Part shown: positions 33,853 through 40,959 of the stretch, piece by piece
Layout: each line of letters begins with the position of its first letter
How positions within the stretch are numbered: the first letter of the stretch is position 1
Notes under the pieces: model-generated
Databases searched by the model: none
What the model was told of the DNA's origin: nothing
Seen by the model: the letters and a program-made list of their open reading frames with translations, nothing else
Made by a program: the position numbers and the translations under genes
Assembly (NCBI RefSeq): GCF_016918035.1
Contig: NZ_JAERWK010000019.1
Coordinates: forward strand, 62,001 to 126,000
Reading direction: 5' to 3'
DNA length: 64,000 nt
From: Nakamurella leprariae
GTDB taxonomy: Bacteria; Actinomycetota; Actinomycetes; Mycobacteriales; Nakamurellaceae

Positions 33853-34241
33853 AGCAACCGGTCGAGGCCGGTGGACGCCGCGTGGCGGCACCCGGCTCCG
33901 GGGGGCGCCCCGGTCCGGCGGCGATCGGGGGCCCGGGTTGAAACCTCCACCACGATCCGGCCCCCCAGCGCCCGGGCGATCCGATCCAGACTGCGCGGCG
34001 ATGCATGCACCTGATCGGCTTCGACCCGGCGGACGCCCGGCACCCCGAGCAACACCGTCCGCACCAGGCCGGCGAAGGTCACAGCCATCGCCGGGCACGT
34101 CTCACAGGCACCTTCGAACCAGACGCGAACCGTTCCGCCGTCGTCGAGCTCGGCTCGCATGTCCCCGGCGTGACCGCGCAGCCGCGGACGGATCTCGCGC
34201 AGCGCGTCGTCCAGATCGGCGCAGACCACGGATTCACGCAC
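33477..34241 (-). CDS. NifU C-terminal-domain protein, 3' end unclear
   Basis: The first about 100 residues form a NifU_C domain: LDDALREIRPRLRGHAGDMR, WFEGACETCPAMAVTFAGLV, then RTVLLGVPGVRRVEADQ. The CxxC (ACETCPA) would bind or pass an Fe-S cluster. Stand-alone relatives are about 80-110 residues, but here the frame has no stop for another 150 codons and runs antisense through the end of iclR(2). A lost stop or a late frameshift is likely, with the true end near 33930. GTG 34241 overlaps the amidohydrolase stop by 8 bases, so it is coupled to that gene. Confidence 0.65.
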   Translation of the reverse strand: MRESVVCADLDDALREIRPRLRGHAGDMRAELDDGGTVRVWFEGACETCPAMAVTFAGLVRTVLLGVPGVRRVEADQVHASPRSLDRIARALGGRIVVEVSTRAPDRRRTGAPPGAGCRHAASTGLDRLLHGDPIWPAASVSDLRRTSTRPRMSSRRPATDSAASSAPPSRTGTAMAATPMVTSWSDTVAPVAWLVSMSASSSGRVTRLCSVTGSNGARSRYSSASCGPKARLMRPTPPRCSGRLPPGRSTRIL

Positions 34242-35244
34242 GGCTGAGCCCCGAGACCTTGGCGTCGAGATCGATGCCGAGCGCGTTCGCGAAGTTCCGT
34301 CCGAAGATCTTCTCCTTGATCGACCGGGTGAGCTCGGGGTACCCGTAGCGGTCCTGCAGCTCCTCAGGCATCTCCAGATCGGCCCACAGGTCGATGTACG
34401 CCTGGATGTCCGGCCAGATGAAACCCTCCGAGCCGTAGGCCAATCGGTCCGGCCCGATGCGCAACAGCGCTTGTCCGAGACGGTGCAGCATCGGGTACGG
34501 CTCGAGGAACGACTGGTTGAACCAGAGCGGGAGCATCAGGTGGATGTTGGGGAACCGCCCGGCGATGCTGATGGTCTCGTCGACGTACGGATCGCCCATG
34601 TGGTGCAGGCCGAAGTTCAGGTCCGGAAAATCGTACGCGGCCATCTGGATGTCGTTGGGGCGGAACGCCTCCACCGGATGCAGTCCCAGCGGGTAGCCCT
34701 TGTGGAACTGGACCAGTCTGACCCCCAGGTCCAGCGCCTTCTCGTACAGCGGGTAGGCGATCTCCGGGTCGTCGGCCCGCCACGAGTGGTGCCGATCCTG
34801 GTAGGTGTAGAACTTGAAGCTCACGGCCCCCCACTCGAGCACCTGACGCTCCATCTCCTGGACCGCCGCCTGCACGCCCTGCCAACTGGGGTCCACCCCG
34901 CCGCAGAACAACAGCCGATCCGGGTTGACCTGCGTCAGCTCCCAGCACAGTCGGGCCGGCCCCAATGAGTCCTGCCAGGGACCGAACAGCGGTACCGTCT
35001 GCACCATGGCCAGGTCGGTGTCCGACCGCTCGAACAGCTGCGCCTCCGCCCACTGCGGATCGACCGGGTCGAAGAAATCCGGCTTGGACGCGGGACCGCC
35101 CCGACTGGCCATCAGATCGTTGAACGCCGCCTGATTCACCCGGTGGGCGACCACGTTGCGGCCGTCGGTCCCCGGCGCGATCTGCCGGTCGGTGAAGTCC
35201 TGTGTGTGCACCACGCAGTCGAACACGATCATGCCGTCCTTCAT
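34234..35244 (-). CDS. Amidohydrolase-2 (ACMSD/lactonase-like) family protein
   Basis: TIM-barrel metallohydrolase of 336 residues. The first barrel strand reads MIVFDCVVHTQDF, giving D-x-V-x-H instead of the usual D-x-H-x-H. Further candidate ligands and barrel motifs are VQFHKGYPLG, FGLHHMGDPYVDE and LAYGSEGFIWPDI, where GSE replaces the common GSD. Members are decarboxylases, lactonases or ring-opening hydrolases; the unusual first motif argues against simple transfer of function. GAGGAGG precedes ATG 35244. Operon position: after the epimerase, before the coupled NifU-domain gene. Confidence 0.85.
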   Translation of the reverse strand: MKDGMIVFDCVVHTQDFTDRQIAPGTDGRNVVAHRVNQAAFNDLMASRGGPASKPDFFDPVDPQWAEAQLFERSDTDLAMVQTVPLFGPWQDSLGPARLCWELTQVNPDRLLFCGGVDPSWQGVQAAVQEMERQVLEWGAVSFKFYTYQDRHHSWRADDPEIAYPLYEKALDLGVRLVQFHKGYPLGLHPVEAFRPNDIQMAAYDFPDLNFGLHHMGDPYVDETISIAGRFPNIHLMLPLWFNQSFLEPYPMLHRLGQALLRIGPDRLAYGSEGFIWPDIQAYIDLWADLEMPEELQDRYGYPELTRSIKEKIFGRNFANALGIDLDAKVSGLSRA

Positions 35245-35290
35245 CGCTGCGGCCTCCTCGCCGGATCCAGGTGGTCATGCTCCACCGCGG

Positions 35291-36229
35291 TCATGCTGAC
35301 ACCGCTGCGACATGGTCGTGCGGATCGGCCTTGAACGCCCAGAGCCGCCGGTAGGACCCCCGCACCAGGTCATCCAGCAGCGCCGGGCCTGTCGGCTGCC
35401 ACCCCAACTCCTCCCGAGCCGGCGCCGAGTCGACCCGGCTGTTGCTGGCCAGCGCCACGTCGACCCAGCGCTCCCCGAGCGCGGCGTGAGCCTCGGCCAG
35501 CGTCGCCGACCGCGCTGGGACGCCGGTCAGCTCGCCGACGCCCTCGGCGATCCGGCGCATGGGCAGCTCGCCGGCTGCGATGTCGTAGATGCTGCCCGGT
35601 GGTGCGGCGTCCAGCGCGCGCGCGTACACGTCGGCCAGGTCCGCCAGGAAGACGTTGGCCCAACGGTTCTCGCCCTCGGCCACGTAGATGCTCTCGCCCG
35701 CCTGCAGCGCGGTGCGGATCAACAGCGGGAGCTGTTCGGACGCGCCGTCACCGTGGATCATCGACGGCCGGATGACGATGGTGCGCACCCCAGCCGATGC
35801 TGCCGCCGCGACCCGCAGATCGGAACGGTAGCGCTCCGCAACGACCTCGGCCGGATCGAAGCACTCGCCGGCCCGATGCACCACCTCGGATGCCCGGCCC
35901 GCGGCCATGTCCGTGTAGACGCCGGTCCCGCTGGTGCGGATGTACGTCTTGCCGGTCCCGGCCAGCAGTTCGAGGAACTGCGTCGTGGACTGGGCATGGT
36001 CTGCCGTCGCCGTGTCGATCACCGCGTCGTAGGCGGTCAACGGGCCCAGGTCGGCCACGTTGTCGAGGTCCCCGCGGACCGGGATCACCCCCTGGGCGCG
36101 CACCGTGGCGGCGGCGACGTCCGAGCGGACCAGCCCGGTCACCACGTGGCCGGCTCGCAGCAGCCGCTGCGCCACCGCCTGGCCGATGTAGCCGGCCGCG
36201 CCGGTGAGGAGGACGCGTTGCACGCTCAT
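35291..36229 (-). CDS. NAD-dependent epimerase/dehydratase (extended SDR)
   Basis: Protein of 312 residues. The extended-SDR cofactor motif LLTGAAGYIGQAVAQRLL is at residues 7-24, and a long substrate domain follows (RPSMIHGDGASEQLPLLIRT, GENRWANVFLADLADVYARA). The catalytic Tyr-x3-Lys is not obvious: the expected position has TSGTGVYTDMAAGR, so it may be an atypical NAD(P)-binding oxidoreductase. GGAGT precedes the ATG, which starts 2 bases after the transketolase stop. Presumed to act on the same sugar-like intermediate as the transketolase. Confidence 0.83.
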   Translation of the reverse strand: MSVQRVLLTGAAGYIGQAVAQRLLRAGHVVTGLVRSDVAAATVRAQGVIPVRGDLDNVADLGPLTAYDAVIDTATADHAQSTTQFLELLAGTGKTYIRTSGTGVYTDMAAGRASEVVHRAGECFDPAEVVAERYRSDLRVAAAASAGVRTIVIRPSMIHGDGASEQLPLLIRTALQAGESIYVAEGENRWANVFLADLADVYARALDAAPPGSIYDIAAGELPMRRIAEGVGELTGVPARSATLAEAHAALGERWVDVALASNSRVDSAPAREELGWQPTGPALLDDLVRGSYRRLWAFKADPHDHVAAVSA

Positions 36230-36231
36230 GG

Positions 36232-37176
36232 TCAGACTCCTGGGGTGCCGACGGGACGGGAATGGACGCCGACGATCCGGTCGGCGATGCGGGACGCGGA
36301 CAGGCCGTACTTGTCCAGCAGGAATGCGTCGGGACCGGACTCCGACCAGCCGTCGGCCAGTCCCAGTCGGGTCACCGTCTGGGTGGACCGTCGGGCCGCG
36401 ACGATCTCGGCGACCAATCCGCCGAGGCCGCCGATCATGGTGTGTTCCTCGACCGTGACGACACGCTCGCCCAGCAGACCGGCCAACCGGTCCTCGTCGA
36501 GCGGCTTGAGCATGGGCACGTGGATGTGCCGGGCATCGATCCCGCGGTCGGCCAGCAGGCGCACCGCGTCGACGCACCGGGAGGTCTGCACCCCGGTGGA
36601 GACCACGGTGATGTCGCCACCGTCCCGCAGCATGCGCGGTGCCCAGTCCTCCCACGTGGTGTCGATGTCGAACACCGGGGCCACGGCGTCCCGCGCAATG
36701 CGTAGGTACAGCGGCCCGTCATGGTCGGCGGCCCAGCGCACCGCGGCGCGCATCTCGTGTTCGTCCGCGGGCGCGAGCACCGTCATCCCGGGCATGGTCC
36801 GCATGATGGCCAGGTCGGCGACATCCTGGTGGGTCTTGCCCGACCGGCCGTTCAGCAGCCCGCTGTACGCCCCGGCGATCCGGACCGCGGCACCGGTCTG
36901 CGACACCAGCATCCGGATCGGGTCGAGCGCCCGGTGGGTGAGGAAGACCCCGAAGGTGGACAGCCACGGGCGGTACCCGAGCGTGGACAGCCCGAAGGCG
37001 ATGCCGACCATGTTCTGCTCGGCGATGCCCACCTCCACGAAGCGCTCCGGGTGAGCGGCGGCGAACAGGTCTGCCTTGGTCGAATTGGCCAGATCGCCGT
37101 CCACCACCACGATCCGGTCGTCAGAGGCACCGAGCTCGACCAACGTCTCGCCCCACACCTGTCGTTGCGCGATCAC
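36232..37176 (-). CDS. Transketolase C-terminal subunit (split transketolase)
   Basis: Pyrimidine-binding and C-terminal domains of transketolase in a separate 314-residue protein. Visible: VVDGDLANSTKADLFAAAHP, RFVEVGIAEQNMVGIAFGLS (with the Glu that activates thiamine diphosphate), TFGVFLTHRALDPIRM, GRSGKTHQDVADLAIMRTMP and VVTVEEHTMIGGLGGLVAE. It pairs with the N-terminal subunit encoded directly upstream (GTGA overlap at 37173-37176). Split transketolases of this form are known in secondary catabolic loci of actinobacteria, including apulose-phosphate transketolases. Confidence 0.92.
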   Translation of the reverse strand: MIAQRQVWGETLVELGASDDRIVVVDGDLANSTKADLFAAAHPERFVEVGIAEQNMVGIAFGLSTLGYRPWLSTFGVFLTHRALDPIRMLVSQTGAAVRIAGAYSGLLNGRSGKTHQDVADLAIMRTMPGMTVLAPADEHEMRAAVRWAADHDGPLYLRIARDAVAPVFDIDTTWEDWAPRMLRDGGDITVVSTGVQTSRCVDAVRLLADRGIDARHIHVPMLKPLDEDRLAGLLGERVVTVEEHTMIGGLGGLVAEIVAARRSTQTVTRLGLADGWSESGPDAFLLDKYGLSASRIADRIVGVHSRPVGTPGV

Positions 37177-38060
37177 CGAGCCACTCCCACCGTCTCGGGC
37201 TGGCCCAGCTCGGCACGCGCCGCCGCCAACTGGTCCGCGGTGGCGATTCCGTTGTGCCACCGGTAGGTGCCCTCGGTGAAGCTCACGCCCTTGCCCTTGA
37301 CGGTCTCCGCGAGGATGACCGTGGGACGGCCCGCGGATCCCCGCGCCCCGCAGGCTGTCTCCAGTGCCCGGTCGATCTCGGCGTGGTCGTGGCCGTCGAT
37401 GTCGATGACGTCCCAGCCGAAGCCGCGGAAGATCGCACCGACGTCCTTGCCCGCCCACGGGTCTCGTCGGTCGAAGCGGTCGCTGGCCCCGGCCGGCCAC
37501 CCGTACTGCTGCAGACCGTTGCGGTCCACGATGGCAGTCACGTTGTCCAGACCGTACCGCGACGCTGCGTACGCGGCCTCCCAGACCATGCCCTCCTCGA
37601 TCTCGCCGTCGCCGAGCAGCACCCAGGTGTGGAAGTCCCGCTGCTGCAGTCGCGCACCCAGGGCCATCCCGACGGCGACCGACAGGCCCTGTCCCAATGA
37701 ACCGGTCGAGGCGTCGATGCCCGGCAGCATGCGCATGTCGGGGTGTCCTTGCAGTCGCGAGTCGCCGTGGTCGAAGGTGGCCAGCTCGGCGGGATCGAAA
37801 TATCCGCGCAGCGCCAGCACGGTGTAGAGCCCGATCGCGGTGTGTCCCTTGGAGAGCACGAACCGGTCGCGGTCGTCCCTGTGGGGGTCGGAGGGATCGA
37901 TCCGCAGGTGGTTGAAGTACAGCGCCAGGAGTAGGTCCATCTGGGACAGCGGGCCCCCGATGTGGCCGGCGCCGGCGTCGGCCACGGTGCTGAGTACCAG
38001 CCAGCGGGCGTGCCGGGCAAGGGCCTCGAGTTCCTCGGCGGATGCGGTGTGATGAGTCAC
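37173..38060 (-). CDS. Transketolase N-terminal subunit (split transketolase)
   Basis: Thiamine-diphosphate-binding domain in a 295-residue protein. Motifs: GAGHIGGPLSQMDLLLALYF, RFVLSKGHTAIGLYTVLAL, GSLGQGLSVAVGMALGARL, and the ThDP/Mg motif LLGDGEIEEGMVWEAAYAAS with IVDRNGLQQYG. AETVKGKGVSF closes the domain. AGAGGAG is 6 bases before the GTG at 38060. First gene of the operon tktN-tktC-epimerase-amidohydrolase-NifU, with a recognisable promoter at 38088-38116. The sugar donor and acceptor are unknown. Confidence 0.93.
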   Translation of the reverse strand: MTHHTASAEELEALARHARWLVLSTVADAGAGHIGGPLSQMDLLLALYFNHLRIDPSDPHRDDRDRFVLSKGHTAIGLYTVLALRGYFDPAELATFDHGDSRLQGHPDMRMLPGIDASTGSLGQGLSVAVGMALGARLQQRDFHTWVLLGDGEIEEGMVWEAAYAASRYGLDNVTAIVDRNGLQQYGWPAGASDRFDRRDPWAGKDVGAIFRGFGWDVIDIDGHDHAEIDRALETACGARGSAGRPTVILAETVKGKGVSFTEGTYRWHNGIATADQLAAARAELGQPETVGVAR

Positions 38061-38087
38061 GCTGAACTCCTCTCTGAGTACCGACCG

Positions 38088-38116
38088 AACCTACCGCCTA
38101 GCGAACATACTGTCCA
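38088..38116 (-). promoter_or_regulatory. Promoter of the split-transketolase operon
   Basis: On the minus strand, TGGACA (38116-38111) and TAGGTT (38093-38088) are separated by 17 bases, a good sigma-70-type pair, and the start would fall near 38081, giving a 5' leader of about 21 bases with AGAGGAG. The -35 lies inside the operator. Confidence 0.6.
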
Positions 38117-38127
38117 TAAAACGCTAT
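38101..38127. promoter_or_regulatory. IclR-type operator overlapping the transketolase -35
   Basis: GAACA-TAC-TGTCC at 38103-38115, extended on the plus strand by ATAAAACGCTA. Aligned with the reverse complement of the 32176-32202 region, the shared core is GAACA, A, TGTCCA, AAAA and GCTA with identical spacing. Confidence 0.65.
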
Positions 38128-38368
38128 GCATTCGCGATCTGCGACCGTACTCACGGCCAAGACCGGGTCGATGAGAACTTTCGCGACCGAATTCAGCGAC
38201 CAAGTTCAGCGAGGCGCGGGCTGGAGGCCCGCGCTGCTCGGCCGGGCCACGCCGCCGTCCGGGGACAGGAGCGGGAAGGGGGGAACCAGGTGCTGGGTCG
38301 GCGACCACCGCTGTGGCGCTGCCGGCGTGGCCCGGTGAACACGACCACGGGGCCATGAGGAAGCCGCC
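38128..38368. other. Intergenic region upstream of a pseudogene, no gene seen
   Basis: Short overlapping frames only. GGGGCC-type GC-rich sequence with no convincing structure; the remaining promoter sequence of the VOC gene (now a pseudogene) is not recognisable. Confidence 0.4.
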
Positions 38369-38776
38369 ATGGCCCAGAGGATCTTCGTCAACCTGCCGGC
38401 GACCGACGGGGACCACAACTCGGGCGGTCGTCGAGAAGCTGGACTGCTCGATCCACGACCAGTTCTCGGCGACACCACCGTTTCCGCCGTCACCGGTGAC
38501 GTGATCGTGGTGCTGCTCCTGGAGCGCGAGGGACTCCGCCCCTCCCGTCCGGAGCGGCCGGTGTCCGAGCCTGGCGGCCAGGTGGTGATGCTGCTCGCGC
38601 TGAGCGCGGAGGCCGGCGAGGGCGTCGACCGCATCCTCGAGACCGTGCTGGCCAACGGAGCCACCCCGACCGGGGGGACGAGGACATGAGCTTCATGGAC
38701 GGCCGGACCCTCGCCGACCCGGCCGAACGCTTCCGGGAGTTCACCTGGATGGATCCTGCGGCCATCGCCGGCTGGG
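38369..38776 (+). pseudogene. VOC-family (glyoxalase-like) protein, multiply frameshifted
   Basis: The first frame from ATG 38369 gives MAQRIFVNLPATD, the standard VOC opening. A shifted frame gives VVEKLDCSIHDQFS. The first frame resumes with DTTVSAVTGDVIVVLLLERE and VVMLLALSAEAGEGVDRILE, and a third gives DMSFMDGRTLADPAERFREF then TWMDPAAI, the familiar VOC C-terminus (…GRSF-DPDGH-WE-WMDPAAI). At least three indels; an intact relative is about 135 residues. A separate intact VOC gene lies at 39331. Confidence 0.82.
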
Positions 38777-38819
38777 CGACGCTCGGATCGTTGCCGGATC
38801 GCCTGCACAGGCCTCGTGG

Positions 38820-39272
38820 TCAGTCTGCGTCGTCGGGCGGCAGGTAGAGGTCCAATGCCCGCATCATCTGGCGCAGGAGGGCGCGGAGCTGGTCCTCCTG
38901 GTGGCGATCCAGGCCAGCCGCCTCGTCATCGACGGCGCTCTCCGCCTGAACCTGGTGGAGCAGATCAGAACCGGCGGCGGTGAGGTGTATCTGCAGGATG
39001 CGGCCGTGGCTGGGGTGCGGGGTGCGGACGACCAGGCCGCGGTCGAGCAGGCCGGCGACAGCGGCGGACATCGACTGCGGCGTCACGCCTGAGCGATCAC
39101 TCAACTCGGCTCCGGACAGAGTGCCGGACGGCTCTGCATCGAGCAGGGCCAGCGCTGACAGCTGTGCCTGGGTCAACGAGAAGCCCTTCAGGATGCGGTC
39201 GAGCCGTTGTGACAACGCGCCGTTCACCCGGCGGAAGAGGTACGTCAACCGCCGCCCGAAGTCATCCGTCAC
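38820..39272 (-). CDS. MarR-family transcriptional regulator
   Basis: Winged-helix regulator of 150 residues: LSQRLDRILKGFSLTQAQLS, GAELSDRSGVTPQSMSAAVA, GLLDRGLVVRTPHPSHGRIL and a C-terminal dimerisation helix ending LRQMMRALDLYLPPDDAD. It diverges from a VOC gene 58 bases away; the gap holds a perfect ATATCAG/CTGATAT palindrome close to both starts. The ligand is unknown. Confidence 0.92.
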   Translation of the reverse strand: MTDDFGRRLTYLFRRVNGALSQRLDRILKGFSLTQAQLSALALLDAEPSGTLSGAELSDRSGVTPQSMSAAVAGLLDRGLVVRTPHPSHGRILQIHLTAAGSDLLHQVQAESAVDDEAAGLDRHQEDQLRALLRQMMRALDLYLPPDDAD

Positions 39273-39281
39273 CTGGCAAAG

Positions 39282-39299
39282 ATATCAGGGAGCTGATAT
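39282..39299. promoter_or_regulatory. MarR operator between marR-type and VOC genes
   Basis: Perfect inverted repeat ATATCAG-GGAG-CTGATAT, 10 bases from the MarR start and 32 from the VOC start. AT-rich arms in GC-rich DNA and the divergent layout are typical of MarR autoregulatory sites. Confidence 0.8.
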
Positions 39300-39330
39300 A
39301 AGTTGGCTGACAACCATCGAGGAGGTACCG

Positions 39331-39732
39331 ATGAAGTTCGCATCCATCCGTATGCCGACGTCAGATGTCCTGCGACTGGTCGGCTTCTGGGAGAAGCTCA
39401 CCGGAGTTGCAGCGCAGTGGACCAACGAGGAGTTCGCCGAGATCGTCCTGCCTGGCGCCACCGTGGCCATCAGCAGCTCGAGGCTGACCGACGCGTTCGC
39501 GGCCGGGTCCGTCGAACCGTCGTCGAACCGCACGGTGATGCTCGAGCTGATGGTCGACGACGTTGATGCGGAGCGGGACCGCGTCACTGGATCGGGCGTG
39601 GCTGTGCTGATGGAACCGACGACGCTCCCGTGGGGCAACCGTTCGATGTTGATCAGCGACCCCGACGGCAATGTGGTCAACCTCTTCAGCCCGGTCACGC
39701 CCGACGCGATCGCGCGGTTCGGCTCTCGCTGA
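39331..39732 (+). CDS. VOC-family (glyoxalase/bleomycin-resistance-like) protein
   Basis: Small metallo-fold protein of 133 residues. MKFASIRMPTSDVLRLVGFW begins the first beta-alpha-beta-beta-beta unit; MLELMVDDVDAERDRVTGSG and LISDPDGNVVNLFSPVTPDA complete the second. Metal ligands common in VOC enzymes (His/Glu) are only partly present, with the final E replaced by N in DGNVVNLF, so binding or sequestration rather than catalysis is possible. GGAGG is 5 bases before the ATG. Likely controlled by the divergent MarR protein. Confidence 0.85.
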   Translation: MKFASIRMPTSDVLRLVGFWEKLTGVAAQWTNEEFAEIVLPGATVAISSSRLTDAFAAGSVEPSSNRTVMLELMVDDVDAERDRVTGSGVAVLMEPTTLPWGNRSMLISDPDGNVVNLFSPVTPDAIARFGSR

Positions 39733-39849
39733 CGCCGTCCGATCGAACCGTCGCGCGCCGACGGCGCCGCTCGGGTGCACTCGGTCCACCTGCGAGCAGG
39801 CGAACGACCGTGACGCGACGGACGCTTCGGTGCTCGGCTCTGACTCACC

Positions 39850-39871
39850 CGAACGACCGAACGTTCGTTCG
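39850..39871. promoter_or_regulatory. TetR-like palindrome upstream of the SnoaL-like/NIPSNAP/SDR operon
   Basis: Perfect outer arms CGAACGA (39850-39856) and TCGTTCG (39865-39871) around an 8-base spacer, with an inner GAACGTTC. This resembles GAACG/CGTTC TetR operators. It lies 82 bases before the ATG at 39954. No TetR gene is adjacent. Confidence 0.55.
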
Positions 39872-39953
39872 TGCCGGTAGCCTGCTCCCCGGCGGTGCCC
39901 GGTGGAGACGGCCGGCCTGCCGCTCGATCGACGGACTCGACGCGGAGGACGAC

Positions 39954-40523
39954 ATGAGCACGCACCCGGGCATCGATCCGCTGGACTCGATCCGGAAGTT
40001 ACAGGCCCGCCTGGACCAGGTGGACGGCGCGACCCGACGGACCCTGCAGACCTCGATCGACCGGCTGGCCGCGGAGCTGGTCGGGGACGTCGAGGGCATC
40101 ATGCGGACGCTGGCCGACGACTTCCACCTGGTCAACGTCGCGCCGGACGGCACCCGGACCGAGGGTCCCCGTGGCGCGGCGGTCCGGGCGGCGTTCGAGG
40201 GGCTGTGTGCCGGCGGGCAGAGCACCGTCTGGGTCGAGTGGGAGCAGTTCGCCGTGGACGCCCACACCTTCGCCGGCATCGGTGCGGTCCGGATGGTGGT
40301 GCCGGCCGGGCTGGCCGCGGCGATGGGCATCCCGGCCGATCCGGCTGCGGGCCCGGACGCCCGGTACTCGACCACCAGCCACTCGGCCGTCTTCATCGAC
40401 TTCGACGACCAGGGCCTGATGACGTCCGAGACGGTGTTCGCCGATCCGACCAGGACCGTGCGCCGGCTGGCCGGTCCCGACGAGCAGTTCGACAACCGGC
40501 AGCTGGCCGCCCGGCTCGGCTGA
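39954..40523 (+). CDS. SnoaL/NTF2-like-fold hypothetical protein
   Basis: Cytoplasmic protein of 189 residues. The central part (VGDVEGIMRTLADDFHLVNV, VWVEWEQFAVDAHTFAGIGA, YSTTSHSAVFIDFDDQGLMT, SETVFADPTRTVR) has the cone-shaped SnoaL/NTF2-like pattern. An N-terminal helix of about 35 residues precedes it. SnoaL-like proteins include cyclases, dehydratases and isomerases; no activity is assigned. GGAGG precedes the ATG. First gene of a set with NIPSNAP, SDR and nitroreductase genes on the same strand. Confidence 0.7.
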   Translation: MSTHPGIDPLDSIRKLQARLDQVDGATRRTLQTSIDRLAAELVGDVEGIMRTLADDFHLVNVAPDGTRTEGPRGAAVRAAFEGLCAGGQSTVWVEWEQFAVDAHTFAGIGAVRMVVPAGLAAAMGIPADPAAGPDARYSTTSHSAVFIDFDDQGLMTSETVFADPTRTVRRLAGPDEQFDNRQLAARLG

Positions 40524-40635
40524 CCGTCACTGGCTGTCCCTGACCGTCCCCGCCGACAGTGCATCCCGTCCGGGCACCGTGGCCCGGGCGGACCGGTCGC
40601 CACCGTGGTCGACCGTCCACCTCCAGGAGGAACCG

Positions 40636-40959
40636 ATGGCGTTCTACGAGATCCGCCACTACACCCTGCAGCCCGGCACCCGGGACGAGTGGGTCAAGTA
40701 CATGGAGGAGGTCATCATCCCGTTCCAGACGTCGAAGGGGATGGTGATCAACGGGTCCTTCCTCGACGAGGAGGACGAGGACAAGTACGTGTGGTCGCGC
40801 CGCTTCGAGTCCGAGGAGCAGCGCGAGGAGCTGTACGCGGCGGTCTACCAGGACGACACCTGGGTCAACGAGATCTCGCCGAAGGTCGGCACCATGCTCA
40901 TCCGCGACCTGATCAAGGTCACCCGGGTGGTCCCCACGGCCGCCTCCGAGATCCAGTGA
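40636..40959 (+). CDS. NIPSNAP-family protein
   Basis: Protein of 107 residues with the NIPSNAP/dimeric alpha-beta-barrel pattern: MAFYEIRHYTLQPGTRDEWV at the N-terminus, then FLDEEDEDKYVWSRRFESEE and REELYAAVYQDDTW. The family is often found beside oxidoreductases as a small accessory or enzyme; the role is not known. AGGAGG is 5 bases before the ATG. The stop overlaps the following SDR start (GTGA). Confidence 0.88.
   Translation: MAFYEIRHYTLQPGTRDEWVKYMEEVIIPFQTSKGMVINGSFLDEEDEDKYVWSRRFESEEQREELYAAVYQDDTWVNEISPKVGTMLIRDLIKVTRVVPTAASEIQ

Noticed and set aside
36232-38060. Assignment of the split transketolase to apulose-4-phosphate degradation
   Set aside because: The architecture is compatible, but no apulose kinase or apiose-specific dehydrogenase could be recognised, so the named pathway is not claimed.
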